Source: Bacteroidia bacterium (GTDB taxonomy: Bacteria; Bacteroidota; Bacteroidia; DATLTG01). From it: a DNA stretch of 58,144 nucleotides. Position numbers and translations under genes: made by a program. The DNA is taken from the NCBI GenBank assembly GCA_039924845.1, contig JBDTAC010000079.1:1-58144 (forward strand), given 5' to 3'. The notes beneath the pieces are model-generated. The model saw only the letters and a list, made by a program, of their open reading frames with translations. It ran no database searches and was not told the DNA's origin. This document shows positions 5,555 through 14,863 of this stretch, in pieces (position 1 is the first letter of the stretch; every line of letters begins with the position of its first letter).

Positions 5555-7489
5555 CCCTGTTACTTTAAATTCTGTTCTTCGATTTCTGGCTCTATTTTCA
5601 GGCGTATCATTTGTTGTAATAGGGCGTGTATCACCATATCCTCGATACGTTAAACGACTTTCGGAGATGCCATGTTGAATCAAATAGTCGTACACTGATT
5701 TTGCGCGATTGTTAGATAAAATCAAATTGTCTTTCGCTTTTCCAACGTTGTCGGTATGTCCGCTTAATTCGATTTTTAAATTAGGATTGGTGTTTAAAAA
5801 TGTAATAAGTTTTCCCAGTTCGGCGCGCGATTCTTCTTTCAAATCGTATTTATTCGTCTCGAAAAAAATATTTTTCAACTGAACAACTTCACCTGTATCA
5901 ATTGGCTGTAAAGGAATATCAAGTGTAAAGGGTTTGGAAATATCTACATTTTTTAATGAAAAATTATCGGAATAAAATAAATATCCTTTTCGAGAAACAT
6001 GAAGTGCATAATCTTTGTTAAGCGGTAAACAAACTAAAAAACTTCCATCTCCTACATTGGATTGAGATTCTACAACGCTTTTTGCGGAAGCTAAATCAAT
6101 CAATTCAAAGTCAGCATCCAATGGCTTGTGCGTACGACTGTCGAATACTTTGCCTTTTACATAGGTAATTTTATTCGGCTGATCTTCGTTTGGAAGTTCA
6201 AAAGAATACAAATCTAAATTTCCGAAACCACCTTGTCTATTGGATGCGAAATACGCTAAATGCCCATTCGGATCCACCAAAATACTATTCTCATCTTTGT
6301 ATGTATTAATCGGATAACCTAAATTTACTGGGATTCCCCAACTTCCATTCGGCAATCGTCTCGACATAAAAATATCCAATCCGCCCATACCGGGATGTCC
6401 GTCAGACGAAAAATAAAGTGTTTGATTATCCGCAGCAATAAAAACAGATTCCTCCATACCCGGCGTATTAATGGTATCACTGAGGCGTGTCGCCTTTTGC
6501 CACCCCTTTTCATCGTCCAAAATAGACTTATAAATATCTTGATTTTTGATTCCTTCTCCTGATTCAAAACCGCGAATAAAATAAAGTGTACGGCCGTCAG
6601 AAGAAAGCGAAGGCTGACTTTCCCAATTTTTAGTATTGATATTGGGTCCCATATTTCGAGGTGTTGTCCATTTGTTTCCTACCCGGAACGAATAATATAA
6701 ATCACAACTTCCGTAACCATTCGGACGATCACATCCCGCAAAAACTAAAATTTGTCCATCTGCAGAAAGCGTTGGCGCACCTTCATTTAAGGGCGTATTA
6801 ACAGGTGCCCCAAAATTGTATGCAGTGGTCCATTTACCTTCTGATTTATTGCTCACATAAAAATCTTCTTGATGTCCTTCTTCTGCATTCGGATCTTTAA
6901 TATCTCGTGTAAATAAAAATGTTTGTCCATCCGCCGTAATTGCCGGAAAATATTCTGCATCTTCTGTATTAATGGCATCTCCCATGTTTTGAGGATTAAA
7001 AGGAACAGGGTGTTTAAGTGCTTCTACCGCGAAATCACAATCTGCCAAGCCTTCTTCGGTGTATTTAATAAAATCAGGATCTTGCGGATTGGTGCTTTGG
7101 AATTTTTGAAAATTTATTTTTGCATTTAGATAATCGCCTGTTTCCAACTGAAGCCGCGCTATGATTAAAAAATTATTAGCGAAAAAGGCAGGGTTAATGG
7201 CGAGTGCTTTGTTCAATTCATCAATCGCTTTTTCGTCTTCTTTCATGTCGGCATACACATAGCCGAGCATGCTGTAAGCTTCTACAAAATTTGGATCTTT
7301 TTCAATCGCATTGCTAAAATTTTCGACTGCTTTCGGATTATTTTTCGCATCGTAAAATCGCAATCCTTCCTGATAATATTTGACCGCTTTTTTATTGGTA
7401 CTGGTAAGGCTTAAATTTTGACTAAAACAAGCACATGGAAAAAAGATACAGCTAAATAAAATGAAAAGATATTGTTTTTTTAAGGTCAT
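5549..7489 (-). CDS. TPR - PD40 propeller - CRD - OmpA outer-membrane protein (PorE-like layout)
   Basis: A 646-residue secreted envelope protein. Order: signal peptide 1-24 ending CFSQ; TPR repeats about 31-150; PD40/WD40-type propeller repeats about 175-430 (repeated LSADGQxLxFAG, SSDGRTLYFIRG, SSDGHPGMGGLDIF); a carboxypeptidase-regulatory-like domain about 440-525 (VKGKVFDSRTHKPL); OmpA C-terminal domain 535-646 with the peptidoglycan-binding pattern GHTDNVG...NLxLSxxRAxxV...NRRTEF. This order is that of PorE, the type IX secretion component linking the outer membrane to peptidoglycan, but many paralogues share it, including the gene at 35242. It stands alone, and its stop lies in an A/T palindrome. 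Confidence 0.88.
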   Translation of the reverse strand: MTLKKQYLFILFSCIFFPCACFSQNLSLTSTNKKAVKYYQEGLRFYDAKNNPKAVENFSNAIEKDPNFVEAYSMLGYVYADMKEDEKAIDELNKALAINPAFFANNFLIIARLQLETGDYLNAKINFQKFQSTNPQDPDFIKYTEEGLADCDFAVEALKHPVPFNPQNMGDAINTEDAEYFPAITADGQTFLFTRDIKDPNAEEGHQEDFYVSNKSEGKWTTAYNFGAPVNTPLNEGAPTLSADGQILVFAGCDRPNGYGSCDLYYSFRVGNKWTTPRNMGPNINTKNWESQPSLSSDGRTLYFIRGFESGEGIKNQDIYKSILDDEKGWQKATRLSDTINTPGMEESVFIAADNQTLYFSSDGHPGMGGLDIFMSRRLPNGSWGIPVNLGYPINTYKDENSILVDPNGHLAYFASNRQGGFGNLDLYSFELPNEDQPNKITYVKGKVFDSRTHKPLDADFELIDLASAKSVVESQSNVGDGSFLVCLPLNKDYALHVSRKGYLFYSDNFSLKNVDISKPFTLDIPLQPIDTGEVVQLKNIFFETNKYDLKEESRAELGKLITFLNTNPNLKIELSGHTDNVGKAKDNLILSNNRAKSVYDYLIQHGISESRLTYRGYGDTRPITTNDTPENRARNRRTEFKVTGF

Positions 7490-7510
7490 GAAAAATTAAT
7501 TTTTTGAAGG
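7490..7510. repeat. Dispersed A/T palindrome, AATT-centred variant
   Basis: AAAAATTAATTTTT core followed by TGAAGG. It lies immediately upstream of the OmpA-family start codon (ATG 7489 on the minus strand). Confidence 0.65.
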
Positions 7511-7528
7511 TGTTTTTTTAAAATTTAT

Positions 7529-8158
7529 TTACGGAATGTGCATGTATTTGTGGGTTTGCAAGGACACATTCCAACGCGGATGGCTCATCACGTACTCCAC
7601 AATTAAAGGCATTACCGTTTCTCTTTTACTCCATTCCGGTTGCAAAAACAATTGACATTTTTCACTCACCGAAGCGGCATTTTTTTCTGCCCATTTAAAA
7701 TCATCTTTATTGAAAATAATCACTTTCAATTCATCCGCTTTTTTAAAAATATCAGGTAAAGGTGCACTTGTTTTTTTAGGTGAAAGGCAAATCCAATGCC
7801 AATTTCCTGTTAAAGGATACGCGCCAGAAGTTTCCACAAACGTTTGAATTCCGCGCTTATTTAGTTCTGAAGTTAAATAATCCAATTGATACATGGAAGG
7901 CTCTCCACCTGTAACCACAACAGTTTTCGCTGGAAATTGTTCAGTGTTAAAAACAATCTTATCCACCGCTGTAAGCGGATGCAAAGAAGCGTCCCAACTT
8001 TCTTTTACATCGCACCAATGACAACCCACATCACAGCCACCAATGCGAATAAAATACGCTGCTTTCCCAGAATGAAATCCTTCTCCTTGAATGGTGTAAA
8101 ACTCTTCCATCAACGGTAAAGAAAAACCCTTTTCATCAACAATAGAAGCACTTTTCAT
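7529..8158 (-). CDS. queE: 7-carboxy-7-deazaguanine synthase (radical SAM)
   Basis: A 209-residue radical SAM enzyme of queuosine (7-deazaguanine) biosynthesis that converts 6-carboxytetrahydropterin to 7-carboxy-7-deazaguanine. EEFYTIQGEGFHSGKAAYFIRIGGCDVGCHWCD carries the cluster cysteines Cys42, Cys46 and Cys49 (CX3CX2C). VVTGGEPSMY is the SAM-binding GGEP motif, and LSPKKT and the final QTHKYMHIP are typical of the family. Length is normal. The other queuosine genes are not in this window. The neighbour trmO is another tRNA-modification gene on the same strand, 96 bases upstream. Confidence 0.95.
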   Translation of the reverse strand: MKSASIVDEKGFSLPLMEEFYTIQGEGFHSGKAAYFIRIGGCDVGCHWCDVKESWDASLHPLTAVDKIVFNTEQFPAKTVVVTGGEPSMYQLDYLTSELNKRGIQTFVETSGAYPLTGNWHWICLSPKKTSAPLPDIFKKADELKVIIFNKDDFKWAEKNAASVSEKCQLFLQPEWSKRETVMPLIVEYVMSHPRWNVSLQTHKYMHIP

Positions 8159-8221
8159 TAATAATTTATTTTTGAATGTAAAAAATAATTTTTCAATTCG
8201 TATTTTAACTTTGTTTTTTTG

Positions 8222-8247
8222 CCTTCAAAAAAATAATTTTTGGAAGC
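8222..8247. repeat. Dispersed A/T palindrome
   Basis: Exact core with outer arms CTTC and GAAG, so an RNA copy could fold into a hairpin. It lies between trmO (stop at 8255) and queE. Confidence 0.85.
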
Positions 8248-8254
8248 AGTTTTT

Positions 8255-8710
8255 TTACCAATAATTTTTCATCAAATCACTCACCCAAATGGGTTGTTTA
8301 ATTTCACCTTTCGGTTCAAATTCTTTACATACTGGTTTGATATCTATAATCGGTGTCCCATCAATTGCATCCAAATATCTTACTTTTATTTTTCTTCCAG
8401 AATGTTCTATTAATTCAACCGTAGAAAGTCCAATTCCGTTAGGTCGATCTTTTTTCCGTTGTACAAAAATACCAACCGAAGGATATACAGGATTTCCGCG
8501 CGGGCGACCTGAAAAAACAATGTTTTTTTTATCTACTTTATTGAATAAAAAAATAATTTCGAGGTGAGAAAAATCACTGATATTATCAAATGCTTCCGTC
8601 GGAATGTGCGCTGCGAGTTCTATTTCGCTCTCAATTTCTTTCCAAAAATCATCAATAGCAATCAATCGCGTATTTTTCACAGTAGCGATGGGACTTATAT
8701 TTCTTTCCAT
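8255..8710 (-). CDS. trmO: tRNA t6A37 N6-methyltransferase (TsaA/UPF0066 family)
   Basis: A 151-residue beta-barrel methyltransferase. The family signature DRPNGIGLSTVELI (about 92-105) is intact; SGRPRGNPVYPSVGIF and DAIDGTPIIDIKP are the other conserved blocks of the TsaA-like fold. The family methylates N6-threonylcarbamoyladenosine at position 37 of tRNA-Thr using S-adenosylmethionine. Some family members are much longer with a C-terminal extension; this is the short form. Its stop lies 8 bases from an A/T palindrome. Confidence 0.87.
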   Translation of the reverse strand: MERNISPIATVKNTRLIAIDDFWKEIESEIELAAHIPTEAFDNISDFSHLEIIFLFNKVDKKNIVFSGRPRGNPVYPSVGIFVQRKKDRPNGIGLSTVELIEHSGRKIKVRYLDAIDGTPIIDIKPVCKEFEPKGEIKQPIWVSDLMKNYW

Positions 8711-8725
8711 AATTTCACTGTAAAT

Positions 8726-9397
8726 TTAACTACTCCAAACAACTTCCTTGATGTCATCATCAGCTTGACATTCGTTGATGAGCTTCATTAATTCTAATTT
8801 ATCCAAACTTTTAAATTCGACCGAAATAATAAATTCATTATCTAATTTATCAACCAAACAAGAAAAAATTTCTAAGTGATTGCTTTGAAAAAATTTACTC
8901 ACCAAATCCACTGATTTATTTTTATTAACCGTCGTTATTTTTACGCTTTTTTGTTTAAATTTATTGAATAATTTTTTTTCAATTGGTTGCAACATCCAAA
9001 GAATACATATCGCTAAAACAGTGGCAATGAGCGCAGCAAAATACATTCCGCTACCTGTTGCTAAACCAATGGCAGCAACCGTCCACAAACCAGATGCCGT
9101 AGTTAAGCCACGTACAATTCCTTGCTTCAAAAATAGAATTGTTCCCGCACCAATAAAACCGATTCCGCTAATTACTTGCGCTGCAATTCGCGATGGATCC
9201 AACACAATATTTTTACCTCCCAAGACTTCTGCAAAACCGTACGCAGAAACAATCATAGCGAGCGATGCGCCCAAACAAACCATCATGTGCGTGCGCAATC
9301 CAGCTGCCCAATCTTTGCGCTCTCTTTCTAATCCGATAACAGCGCCAAACAAGGCAGCCAAACTTAATCGGATTAATATTTCAGTGTAGGAAATCAT
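8726..9397 (-). CDS. MgtC/SapB family membrane protein
   Basis: A 223-residue inner-membrane protein. The N-terminal ~150 residues hold about four hydrophobic segments with the family signature LAALFGAVIGLERERKDWAAGLRTHMMVCLGASLAMIVSAYGF and GIGFIGAGTIL. Residues about 150-223 resemble an ACT-like cytoplasmic domain (VKITTVNKNKSVDLVSKFF). MgtC proteins modulate Mg2+ homeostasis or F-ATPase in pathogens; the role here is unknown. The ATG at 9397 is preferred to the upstream in-frame ATG at 9421, which would be encoded by an A/T palindrome and overlaps the predicted promoter box. It runs with trmO, 15 bases apart. Confidence 0.85.
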   Translation of the reverse strand: MISYTEILIRLSLAALFGAVIGLERERKDWAAGLRTHMMVCLGASLAMIVSAYGFAEVLGGKNIVLDPSRIAAQVISGIGFIGAGTILFLKQGIVRGLTTASGLWTVAAIGLATGSGMYFAALIATVLAICILWMLQPIEKKLFNKFKQKSVKITTVNKNKSVDLVSKFFQSNHLEIFSCLVDKLDNEFIISVEFKSLDKLELMKLINECQADDDIKEVVWSS

Positions 9398-9401
9398 GCG
9401 T

Positions 9402-9418
9402 AAAAATATTTTTTCAAA
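9402..9418. repeat. Dispersed A/T palindrome, ATAT variant
   Basis: AAAAATATTTTTTCAAA lies between the mgtC-like start codon and its promoter box, that is, in the predicted 5' leader. Confidence 0.5.
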
Positions 9419-9422
9419 CACA

Positions 9423-9430
9423 CAAATTTA
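9423..9430 (-). promoter_or_regulatory. Bacteroidota -7 box (TAAATTTG) for the mgtC-like gene
   Basis: It matches TAnnTTTG on the minus strand, 25 bases upstream of ATG 9397. No clear -33 element was identified. Confidence 0.45.
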
Positions 9431-9474
9431 CGTAATAACGCGGATTACACAAATTAAGGTTTGTAAAACAGAGG

Positions 9475-9497
9475 CTTGAAAAATTAATTTTTCAAAA
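9475..9497. repeat. Dispersed A/T palindrome, AATT-centred variant
   Basis: Perfect palindrome TTGAAAAATTAATTTTTCAA; it contains the TGA stop of aroF (9492-9494). Confidence 0.8.
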
Positions 9498-10493
9498 CAC
9501 TTTTTTGAGCTTTCTTATTTTCTCAATTAAATCTTCTGATTCTTTAAAATCAAGTGTTTGTTGTCCATCCGACAAAGCTTCTTCGGGCGTTTCGTGCACT
9601 TCGTAAATAACACCATCTGCTCCTGCAAGCGTTGCTGCCAAAGCAATTACAGACACATGCTCGCGCAAACCAATACCATGCGAAGGATCTGCAATCACAG
9701 GCAAATGCGTTTTTTCTTTCAAAATCGGAATGGCATTCAAATCAAATGTATTTCGATACGCGGTTTCAAACGTTCGAATGCCGCGTTCACAAAGCATTAG
9801 GCGCTCATTTCCACTTGCAAAAACATATTCTGCCGACTGCAATAATTCATCAATCGTTCCACTCATTCCGCGTTTTATCAATACGGGTTTATCTACTTTT
9901 CCCAGCTCATCCAACAAATTAAAATTTTGCGAATTTCGCGCGCCCACTTGGTACACATCCACATAATCGTACATCTCCGCCATTTGCGAAACTTGCATCA
10001 CTTCCGTAATTATTTTTATTCCTTTTTCTCTGCAAATTTTATAAAACATTTTTAATCCATCCATTCCTAAACCTCTGAATGCGTAGGGAGAACTACGCGG
10101 CTTGAAAACACCTCCACGCATTATTTTAATATTATTTTTAAGCAAATGATTGGCGATTTTTTCCACTTGTTCTTCGCTTTCAATGCTGCAAGGACCTGCC
10201 ATAATAGAAAAATTATTTTCACCGATTTTTATCCCATCGCCCAAATCAATTTCCGTCGCATTTACTTTCCATTTTCTGGAAACCAATTTGTAACTGTCCG
10301 ATACTCTGTGAACGTCTTCAACACCTTTCAAACAGCCGATTAACCGAATATCAAATTCTTTTTTTCCGATGCAAACCAAATAGTTTCCTTTTTGCGTTTT
10401 CACTTCCGTGGATTTGTATCCGATTTTTGTAACAGCCGAAAAAAGATTCTCTTTTTCTTTCGGTTGAATGTCTTTTTTTAATTGAATAATCAT
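9492..10493 (-). CDS. aroF: 3-deoxy-7-phosphoheptulonate (DAHP) synthase, last gene of the trp operon
   Basis: A 333-residue enzyme condensing phosphoenolpyruvate and erythrose-4-phosphate, the first step of the shikimate pathway. Residues 1-75 form a ferredoxin/ACT-like N-terminal domain; the catalytic barrel carries IMAGPCSIESEEQ, KPRSSPYAFRGLG and VIADPSHGIGLREH. It overlaps trpA by four bases (ATGA), so it belongs to the trpEGDCFBA transcript and should share the trp attenuator. Supply of chorismate precursor is thus tied to tryptophan demand. The stop codon lies inside an A/T palindrome. Confidence 0.95.
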   Translation of the reverse strand: MIIQLKKDIQPKEKENLFSAVTKIGYKSTEVKTQKGNYLVCIGKKEFDIRLIGCLKGVEDVHRVSDSYKLVSRKWKVNATEIDLGDGIKIGENNFSIMAGPCSIESEEQVEKIANHLLKNNIKIMRGGVFKPRSSPYAFRGLGMDGLKMFYKICREKGIKIITEVMQVSQMAEMYDYVDVYQVGARNSQNFNLLDELGKVDKPVLIKRGMSGTIDELLQSAEYVFASGNERLMLCERGIRTFETAYRNTFDLNAIPILKEKTHLPVIADPSHGIGLREHVSVIALAATLAGADGVIYEVHETPEEALSDGQQTLDFKESEDLIEKIRKLKKVF

Positions 10494-11278
10494 GATTTCG
10501 GTTTTATAGATTCAACAAAAATTTGAATATCTTTTTTTAAATTTTTACTCTCCTCAATCGATTTTATAAATGCACTTCCAATAATGGCTCCTTGCGCATA
10601 TTGACAAGCTGTTTCAAAAGATTTTTTATCTGAAATTCCAAAACCAATCAATGTCTTACTTTTCAATTTCATCTTTTTGATGCGCTCAAAATATTTTTTT
10701 TGAGCTTCTGAAATTTTATTTTTAGCACCCGTTACAGAAGCCGAAGAAACCATGTAAATAAAGGAATCCGAATGTTTATCAATTTCTCGAACACGCTCTT
10801 CGGATGTTTGTGGCGTAATCAAAAAAATATTTTTCAAATCGTATTTTTCGAAAATGGTTTTATACTCATTTAAGTATTCTTTCAAAGGTAAATCAGGTAA
10901 AATAATTCCGCTAATTCCAAATGAACAAGCCTCTTTACAAAATTTTTCGACACCGTATTGTAACACCGGATTCAAATATCCCATCAATATAAAAGGTGTT
11001 TTAAAAGAAGAAGTTTTCTTCTTAAAATTTCTTAACTGTTGAAATAAAATCTGTAGCGTCATTCCGTTTTTTAACGCCATTTCGTCGCTGTGCTGAATAG
11101 TTGGACCATCCGCCAAAGGGTCTGAAAACGGAATACCGATTTCAATTAAATCAACTTTGTTTTTGATTAATTCTTCTAAAATTATTCCCGTGTCATTCAA
11201 TCGCGGAAAGCCTGCAGTGAAATACACAGAGAAAATATTTCCATTTTTTTCTTGAAATAAATTATCTAACTGATTCAT
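10490..11278 (-). CDS. trpA: Tryptophan synthase alpha subunit
   Basis: A 262-residue TIM barrel that cleaves indole-3-glycerol phosphate to indole, which is passed to the beta subunit. Conserved blocks: DLIEIGIPFSDPLADGPTIQHSDEMAL (catalytic Glu, substrate loop), GIILPDLPLKEY (catalytic Asp), FIYMVSSASVTGAK and LIGFGISDKKSFE. It starts 5 bases after trpB and ends overlapping aroF by ATGA. Length is normal. Confidence 0.97.
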   Translation of the reverse strand: MNQLDNLFQEKNGNIFSVYFTAGFPRLNDTGIILEELIKNKVDLIEIGIPFSDPLADGPTIQHSDEMALKNGMTLQILFQQLRNFKKKTSSFKTPFILMGYLNPVLQYGVEKFCKEACSFGISGIILPDLPLKEYLNEYKTIFEKYDLKNIFLITPQTSEERVREIDKHSDSFIYMVSSASVTGAKNKISEAQKKYFERIKKMKLKSKTLIGFGISDKKSFETACQYAQGAIIGSAFIKSIEESKNLKKDIQIFVESIKPKS

Positions 11279-11283
11279 CTTTT

Positions 11284-12459
11284 TTATTTTTGATATTTCA
11301 TATACGTTGCCAAATCTTTATCTCCCCTACCCGATAAATTAATCACCACTAAATCTTTTTTCTTGAACTTCTTTTTTTCGAGAAATGCGAGTGCATGCGC
11401 ACTTTCCAATGCAGGAATAATACCTTCCAATTTGCACAATAAATAAGCTGCGTCCAAGGCTTCCGAATCTGTTGCATTCGCAAAAATGGCTCTTCCGCTT
11501 TCAAATAAATGTGCGTGCACGGGACCTACTCCCGGATAATCCAATCCTGCCGAAATGCTGTAAGGCTCTACTATTTGTCCATCTTCCGTTTGCATCAAAA
11601 GTGTTTTGCTTCCGTGAATAATACCTGGTTTTCCAAGTACACTTGTCGCCGCGGAATATCCACTATGTATCCCTTTTCCTGCAGCTTCAACAGCAATTAA
11701 ATTTACTTTCTTTTGATCTAAGAAATGATAAAAAGCGCCAGCAGCATTGCTTCCTCCTCCCACACAAGCAATCACATAATCTGGATTTCCTTTCCCCGTT
11801 TTATCTTTCAACTGGATTTTTATTTCTTCGCTAATAACACTCTGGAAACGTGCTACCATATCCGGATACGGATGCGGACCTACAACAGAACCAATAATAT
11901 AATGCGTATCTTCCGGATGATTGATCCAATCTCGAATCGCCTCATTGGTAGCATCCTTCAGCGTTTTACTACCACACGTAGCGGGAATCACTTTCGCACC
12001 TAATAATTTCATACGAGCGACATTTGGCGCTTGGCGCTCCATGTCAATCGAACCCATGTACACAATGCATTCTAAGCCCATTAGAGCGCAAACAGTGGCA
12101 GTTGCAACTCCGTGTTGTCCTGCGCCAGTCTCCGCAATGATGCGTGTTTTACCCAAACGTTTCGCCAATAAAATTTGTCCGAGTGTATTGTTTATTTTAT
12201 GCGCTCCCGTATGGTTTAAGTCTTCCCGTTTTAAATAAATATTCGTTTCATAATGAGCCGAAAGTCTTTCTGCATGATACAAAGGAGAAGGTCGTCCAAC
12301 ATAATCTTTTAATAATTTTTGAAACTCTTCTTGAAATTTTTTTTCTCCCATAATTTTCAAATACTTCTTGCGAAGCTCTTCCACATTGGGATACAACATT
12401 TCTGGAATAAATGCGCCGCCGTAATTTCCATAATAACCGTTTTTATCTACTTGATACAT
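11284..12459 (-). CDS. trpB: Tryptophan synthase beta subunit
   Basis: A 391-residue PLP enzyme joining indole and serine. [20 protein letters not shown] contains the PLP lysine (HKIN); [13 protein letters not shown] and [13 protein letters not shown] (phosphate loop) are intact, as is the C-terminal [11 protein letters not shown]. Its start codon overlaps the end of trpF by 13 bases (QQCIK in one frame, MYQVD in the other), implying translational coupling. It is the standard TrpB1 length that pairs with TrpA. Confidence 0.98.
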   Translation of the reverse strand: MYQVDKNGYYGNYGGAFIPEMLYPNVEELRKKYLKIMGEKKFQEEFQKLLKDYVGRPSPLYHAERLSAHYETNIYLKREDLNHTGAHKINNTLGQILLAKRLGKTRIIAETGAGQHGVATATVCALMGLECIVYMGSIDMERQAPNVARMKLLGAKVIPATCGSKTLKDATNEAIRDWINHPEDTHYIIGSVVGPHPYPDMVARFQSVISEEIKIQLKDKTGKGNPDYVIACVGGGSNAAGAFYHFLDQKKVNLIAVEAAGKGIHSGYSAATSVLGKPGIIHGSKTLLMQTEDGQIVEPYSISAGLDYPGVGPVHAHLFESGRAIFANATDSEALDAAYLLCKLEGIIPALESAHALAFLEKKKFKKKDLVVINLSGRGDKDLATYMKYQK

Positions 12460-13061
12460 TGTTGTAATTTTTTAAGCGTTTGACAATTTTTTAATCCGGG
12501 CATTATTTCAAATTTACTATTTACATCCATCGCGTACAAGGCTTTATTTATAGTACTTTCAGAAAGAAAAGACGCTGCTTCTAAATCAATTCCTCCGCTT
12601 AGGAAAAATAATTTTTCGCCTTCGTATTTTTGCAAAATATTCCAATCAAATTTTTTTCCACTTCCACCGTATTTACTTGTTTTTATGTCGAACAAAAAAT
12701 AATCACAATATTTTTCATACGTCGGAAGTTGCGTAAAGTTAAATTCTTCATCTATTCCGAAAGCCTTAATAATACTGACATTTTTATTTTTTAATTCATT
12801 ACAATACGCTACCGTTTCATTTCCATGCAACTGAACAAACTGCAAATTCTGCTTTTTTACACATGCTAAAATTTCTTCCACAGATTCATTTACAAACACA
12901 CCTACTTTTTTAATTCCTTTCGATATTTCAGGCATTTTAAAATCCTTCCCCACAAATCGGGGAGATTTTTCGTAAAAGATAAAACCCATATAATCTGGCT
13001 TCAATTCAGCGACTTCAAAAATATTTTTTTCAAATTTCATTCCGCATACTTTCCATTTCAT
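12447..13061 (-). CDS. trpF: Phosphoribosylanthranilate isomerase
   Basis: A 204-residue TIM barrel. [12 protein letters not shown] is the N-terminal catalytic-cysteine block (usually KICG), [12 protein letters not shown] and [10 protein letters not shown] follow, and [19 protein letters not shown] holds the catalytic Asp and phosphate region; [12 protein letters not shown] is the final loop. It is separate from trpC, unlike the E. coli fusion. The start overlaps trpC by ATGA and the end overlaps trpB. Confidence 0.96.
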   Translation of the reverse strand: MKWKVCGMKFEKNIFEVAELKPDYMGFIFYEKSPRFVGKDFKMPEISKGIKKVGVFVNESVEEILACVKKQNLQFVQLHGNETVAYCNELKNKNVSIIKAFGIDEEFNFTQLPTYEKYCDYFLFDIKTSKYGGSGKKFDWNILQKYEGEKLFFLSGGIDLEAASFLSESTINKALYAMDVNSKFEIMPGLKNCQTLKKLQQCIK

Positions 13062-13864
13062 TGCTTAGAAGTTTTATCATAACATTCAATTTCTTTTACA
13101 AACTGTGCACACGCTAATTCGGGCCGACAGTGTTGCATAAATTTCTCGCCAATTAAAAAACCTTGAAATCCTACTTCTTTTAATTGATGAATTTCTTTTG
13201 CACTGTGAATTCCACTTTCCGAGATTTTAACAAACTGATTCGGAATTAATTTTGCGAGGCGGAGCGATGATTCGATACTCACGTCAAACGTTTTTAAATT
13301 ACGATTATTAACTCCCACAACATCTGTTAATTCATCAATCGAATTAATTTCTTCTTCATCATGAATTTCCACTAAAACTTCCAATTGAAGCGAATGTGCA
13401 AAAGCCGTAAATTGCTTTATTTGAGAGGAATTGAGGACATTTGCGAGTAATAAAATCACGTCTGCACCAATCGATTTTGCTTCTATAATTTGGTATTCAT
13501 CTACGACAAAATCTTTACGTAAAATCGGACAATAATTAAATTTTCTGGCAATCGTTAGGTCTTCATTTTTTCCACCAAAAAATTCTGAATCTGTTAAAAT
13601 AGATAGTGCACTTGCTCCCGCTTGCATATATCCGATGGAAGTTCGTTCAATCGAAACATGTTTATTTATTAAGCCTTTCGATGGTGATTGACGTTTTATT
13701 TCGGCAATGATTCCGATTTTATCTTTTCGTTGTAAATATTTTTTTAACGAAACACCGGTCGAATTAAAATAAATACTTTTTTCTAAAAGCTGTGTCGGAT
13801 ATAGACTTTTACGGTCTTTTACTTCTTTTTCTTTTTGAAAAATTATTTTTTCTAAAATGTTCAT
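13058..13864 (-). CDS. trpC: Indole-3-glycerol phosphate synthase
   Basis: A 268-residue TIM barrel. IGIIAEIKRQSPSKGLI (catalytic Lys and substrate loop), ALSILTDSEFFGGKNEDL, PILRKDFVVDEYQI, GVNNRNLKTFDV and ISESGIHSAKEI are all present. Length fits the monofunctional form. It follows trpD after 9 bases and overlaps trpF by four. Confidence 0.97.
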   Translation of the reverse strand: MNILEKIIFQKEKEVKDRKSLYPTQLLEKSIYFNSTGVSLKKYLQRKDKIGIIAEIKRQSPSKGLINKHVSIERTSIGYMQAGASALSILTDSEFFGGKNEDLTIARKFNYCPILRKDFVVDEYQIIEAKSIGADVILLLANVLNSSQIKQFTAFAHSLQLEVLVEIHDEEEINSIDELTDVVGVNNRNLKTFDVSIESSLRLAKLIPNQFVKISESGIHSAKEIHQLKEVGFQGFLIGEKFMQHCRPELACAQFVKEIECYDKTSKQ

Positions 13865-13873
13865 AAGAGATTT

Positions 13874-14863
13874 TTATTTAGTGATTAGTTTATTAAAAAC
13901 AGACAATGCTTTTTTTGATTCGATAGATTCTTTAGCCATAGCAAGGCATTCTGATAATTTCAAATTTGATTTTACACAGTGAATCGCCATTCCTGCATTG
14001 GCAATAATTGCATTTTTTTGCGCCTCTGTTGCTTTGTCATTTAAAACAGTGATGAAAATTTCGGCAGCTTCTTTCACTGAATTTCCACCGAATAATTCGT
14101 CTTGTTTTAGTTTTCGAAATCCTATATCTTCTGGACTTAGCAATTGTTCCGAATTGGTCGAAATCACCTTAAAAGGTGCGGTCAATGAAATTTCATCGTA
14201 ACCATCTAAGGAATGCACAATAGTGTATTTTTTAGCCGTTTTTTGAAATAAGTAATTATACAAACGCGCCAATTCTAAATTATAAACACCTAATAATTGA
14301 TGAGCTGGAAACGCAGGATTGACAATCGGACCGAGAATATTAAAAAAAGTTTTTACACCCAATTCTTTTCGTATCGGAGCCACATTTTTCATTGCAGGAT
14401 GAAATAAAGGTGCGTGCAAAAAACAAATTCCGGAGCGATCTAATTCTCTCTTTAACACATCCGAATTATTCGAAAATGTATACCCTAAAAACTCCATCAC
14501 ATTAGACGATCCACTCACAGATGAAACGCCATAATTACCATGTTTTGTTACTTTAATTCCTGCGCCAGCCACCACAAAACAAGCGAGCGTAGAAATATTA
14601 AATGTATTTTTTCCATCACCTCCTGTGCCAACCAAATCAATGGTTTCAGCATCTGAAAAATTAATTTTTAAACACAGTTCCAACATCGCTTCCTGGAAAC
14701 CTTCCAATTCATCCACCGTAATACTACGCATCAAATAAACAGATAAAAAACTTGCTACTTCGCTGTTGTTATACTTCGAAAGCGCAATATTTGTAAGCAT
14801 TTCCCTCGCTTCCGTTTTTGAAAGCGCTTGATGTTCGTATAATTTATTTAAGATTTTTTTCAT
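13874..14863 (-). CDS. trpD: Anthranilate phosphoribosyltransferase
   Basis: A 329-residue enzyme transferring phosphoribosyl from PRPP to anthranilate. DLVGTGGDGKNTFNIST is the PRPP loop and KHGNYGVSSVSGSSNVMEFLG the second signature. It starts directly after the trpG stop (TAG-ATG). A degenerate A/T palindrome at 14653-14672 lies inside the gene and encodes LKINFSD. No fusion with trpG. Confidence 0.97.
   Translation of the reverse strand: MKKILNKLYEHQALSKTEAREMLTNIALSKYNNSEVASFLSVYLMRSITVDELEGFQEAMLELCLKINFSDAETIDLVGTGGDGKNTFNISTLACFVVAGAGIKVTKHGNYGVSSVSGSSNVMEFLGYTFSNNSDVLKRELDRSGICFLHAPLFHPAMKNVAPIRKELGVKTFFNILGPIVNPAFPAHQLLGVYNLELARLYNYLFQKTAKKYTIVHSLDGYDEISLTAPFKVISTNSEQLLSPEDIGFRKLKQDELFGGNSVKEAAEIFITVLNDKATEAQKNAIIANAGMAIHCVKSNLKLSECLAMAKESIESKKALSVFNKLITK
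14653..14672. repeat. A/T palindrome variant inside trpD
   Basis: AATT-centred core within codons for LKINFSD. Confidence 0.5.

Noticed and set aside
9398-9421. ATG 9421 for the MgtC-like gene
   Set aside because: Its first eight codons are a repeat variant and it nearly touches the promoter box; ATG 9397 fits the family.
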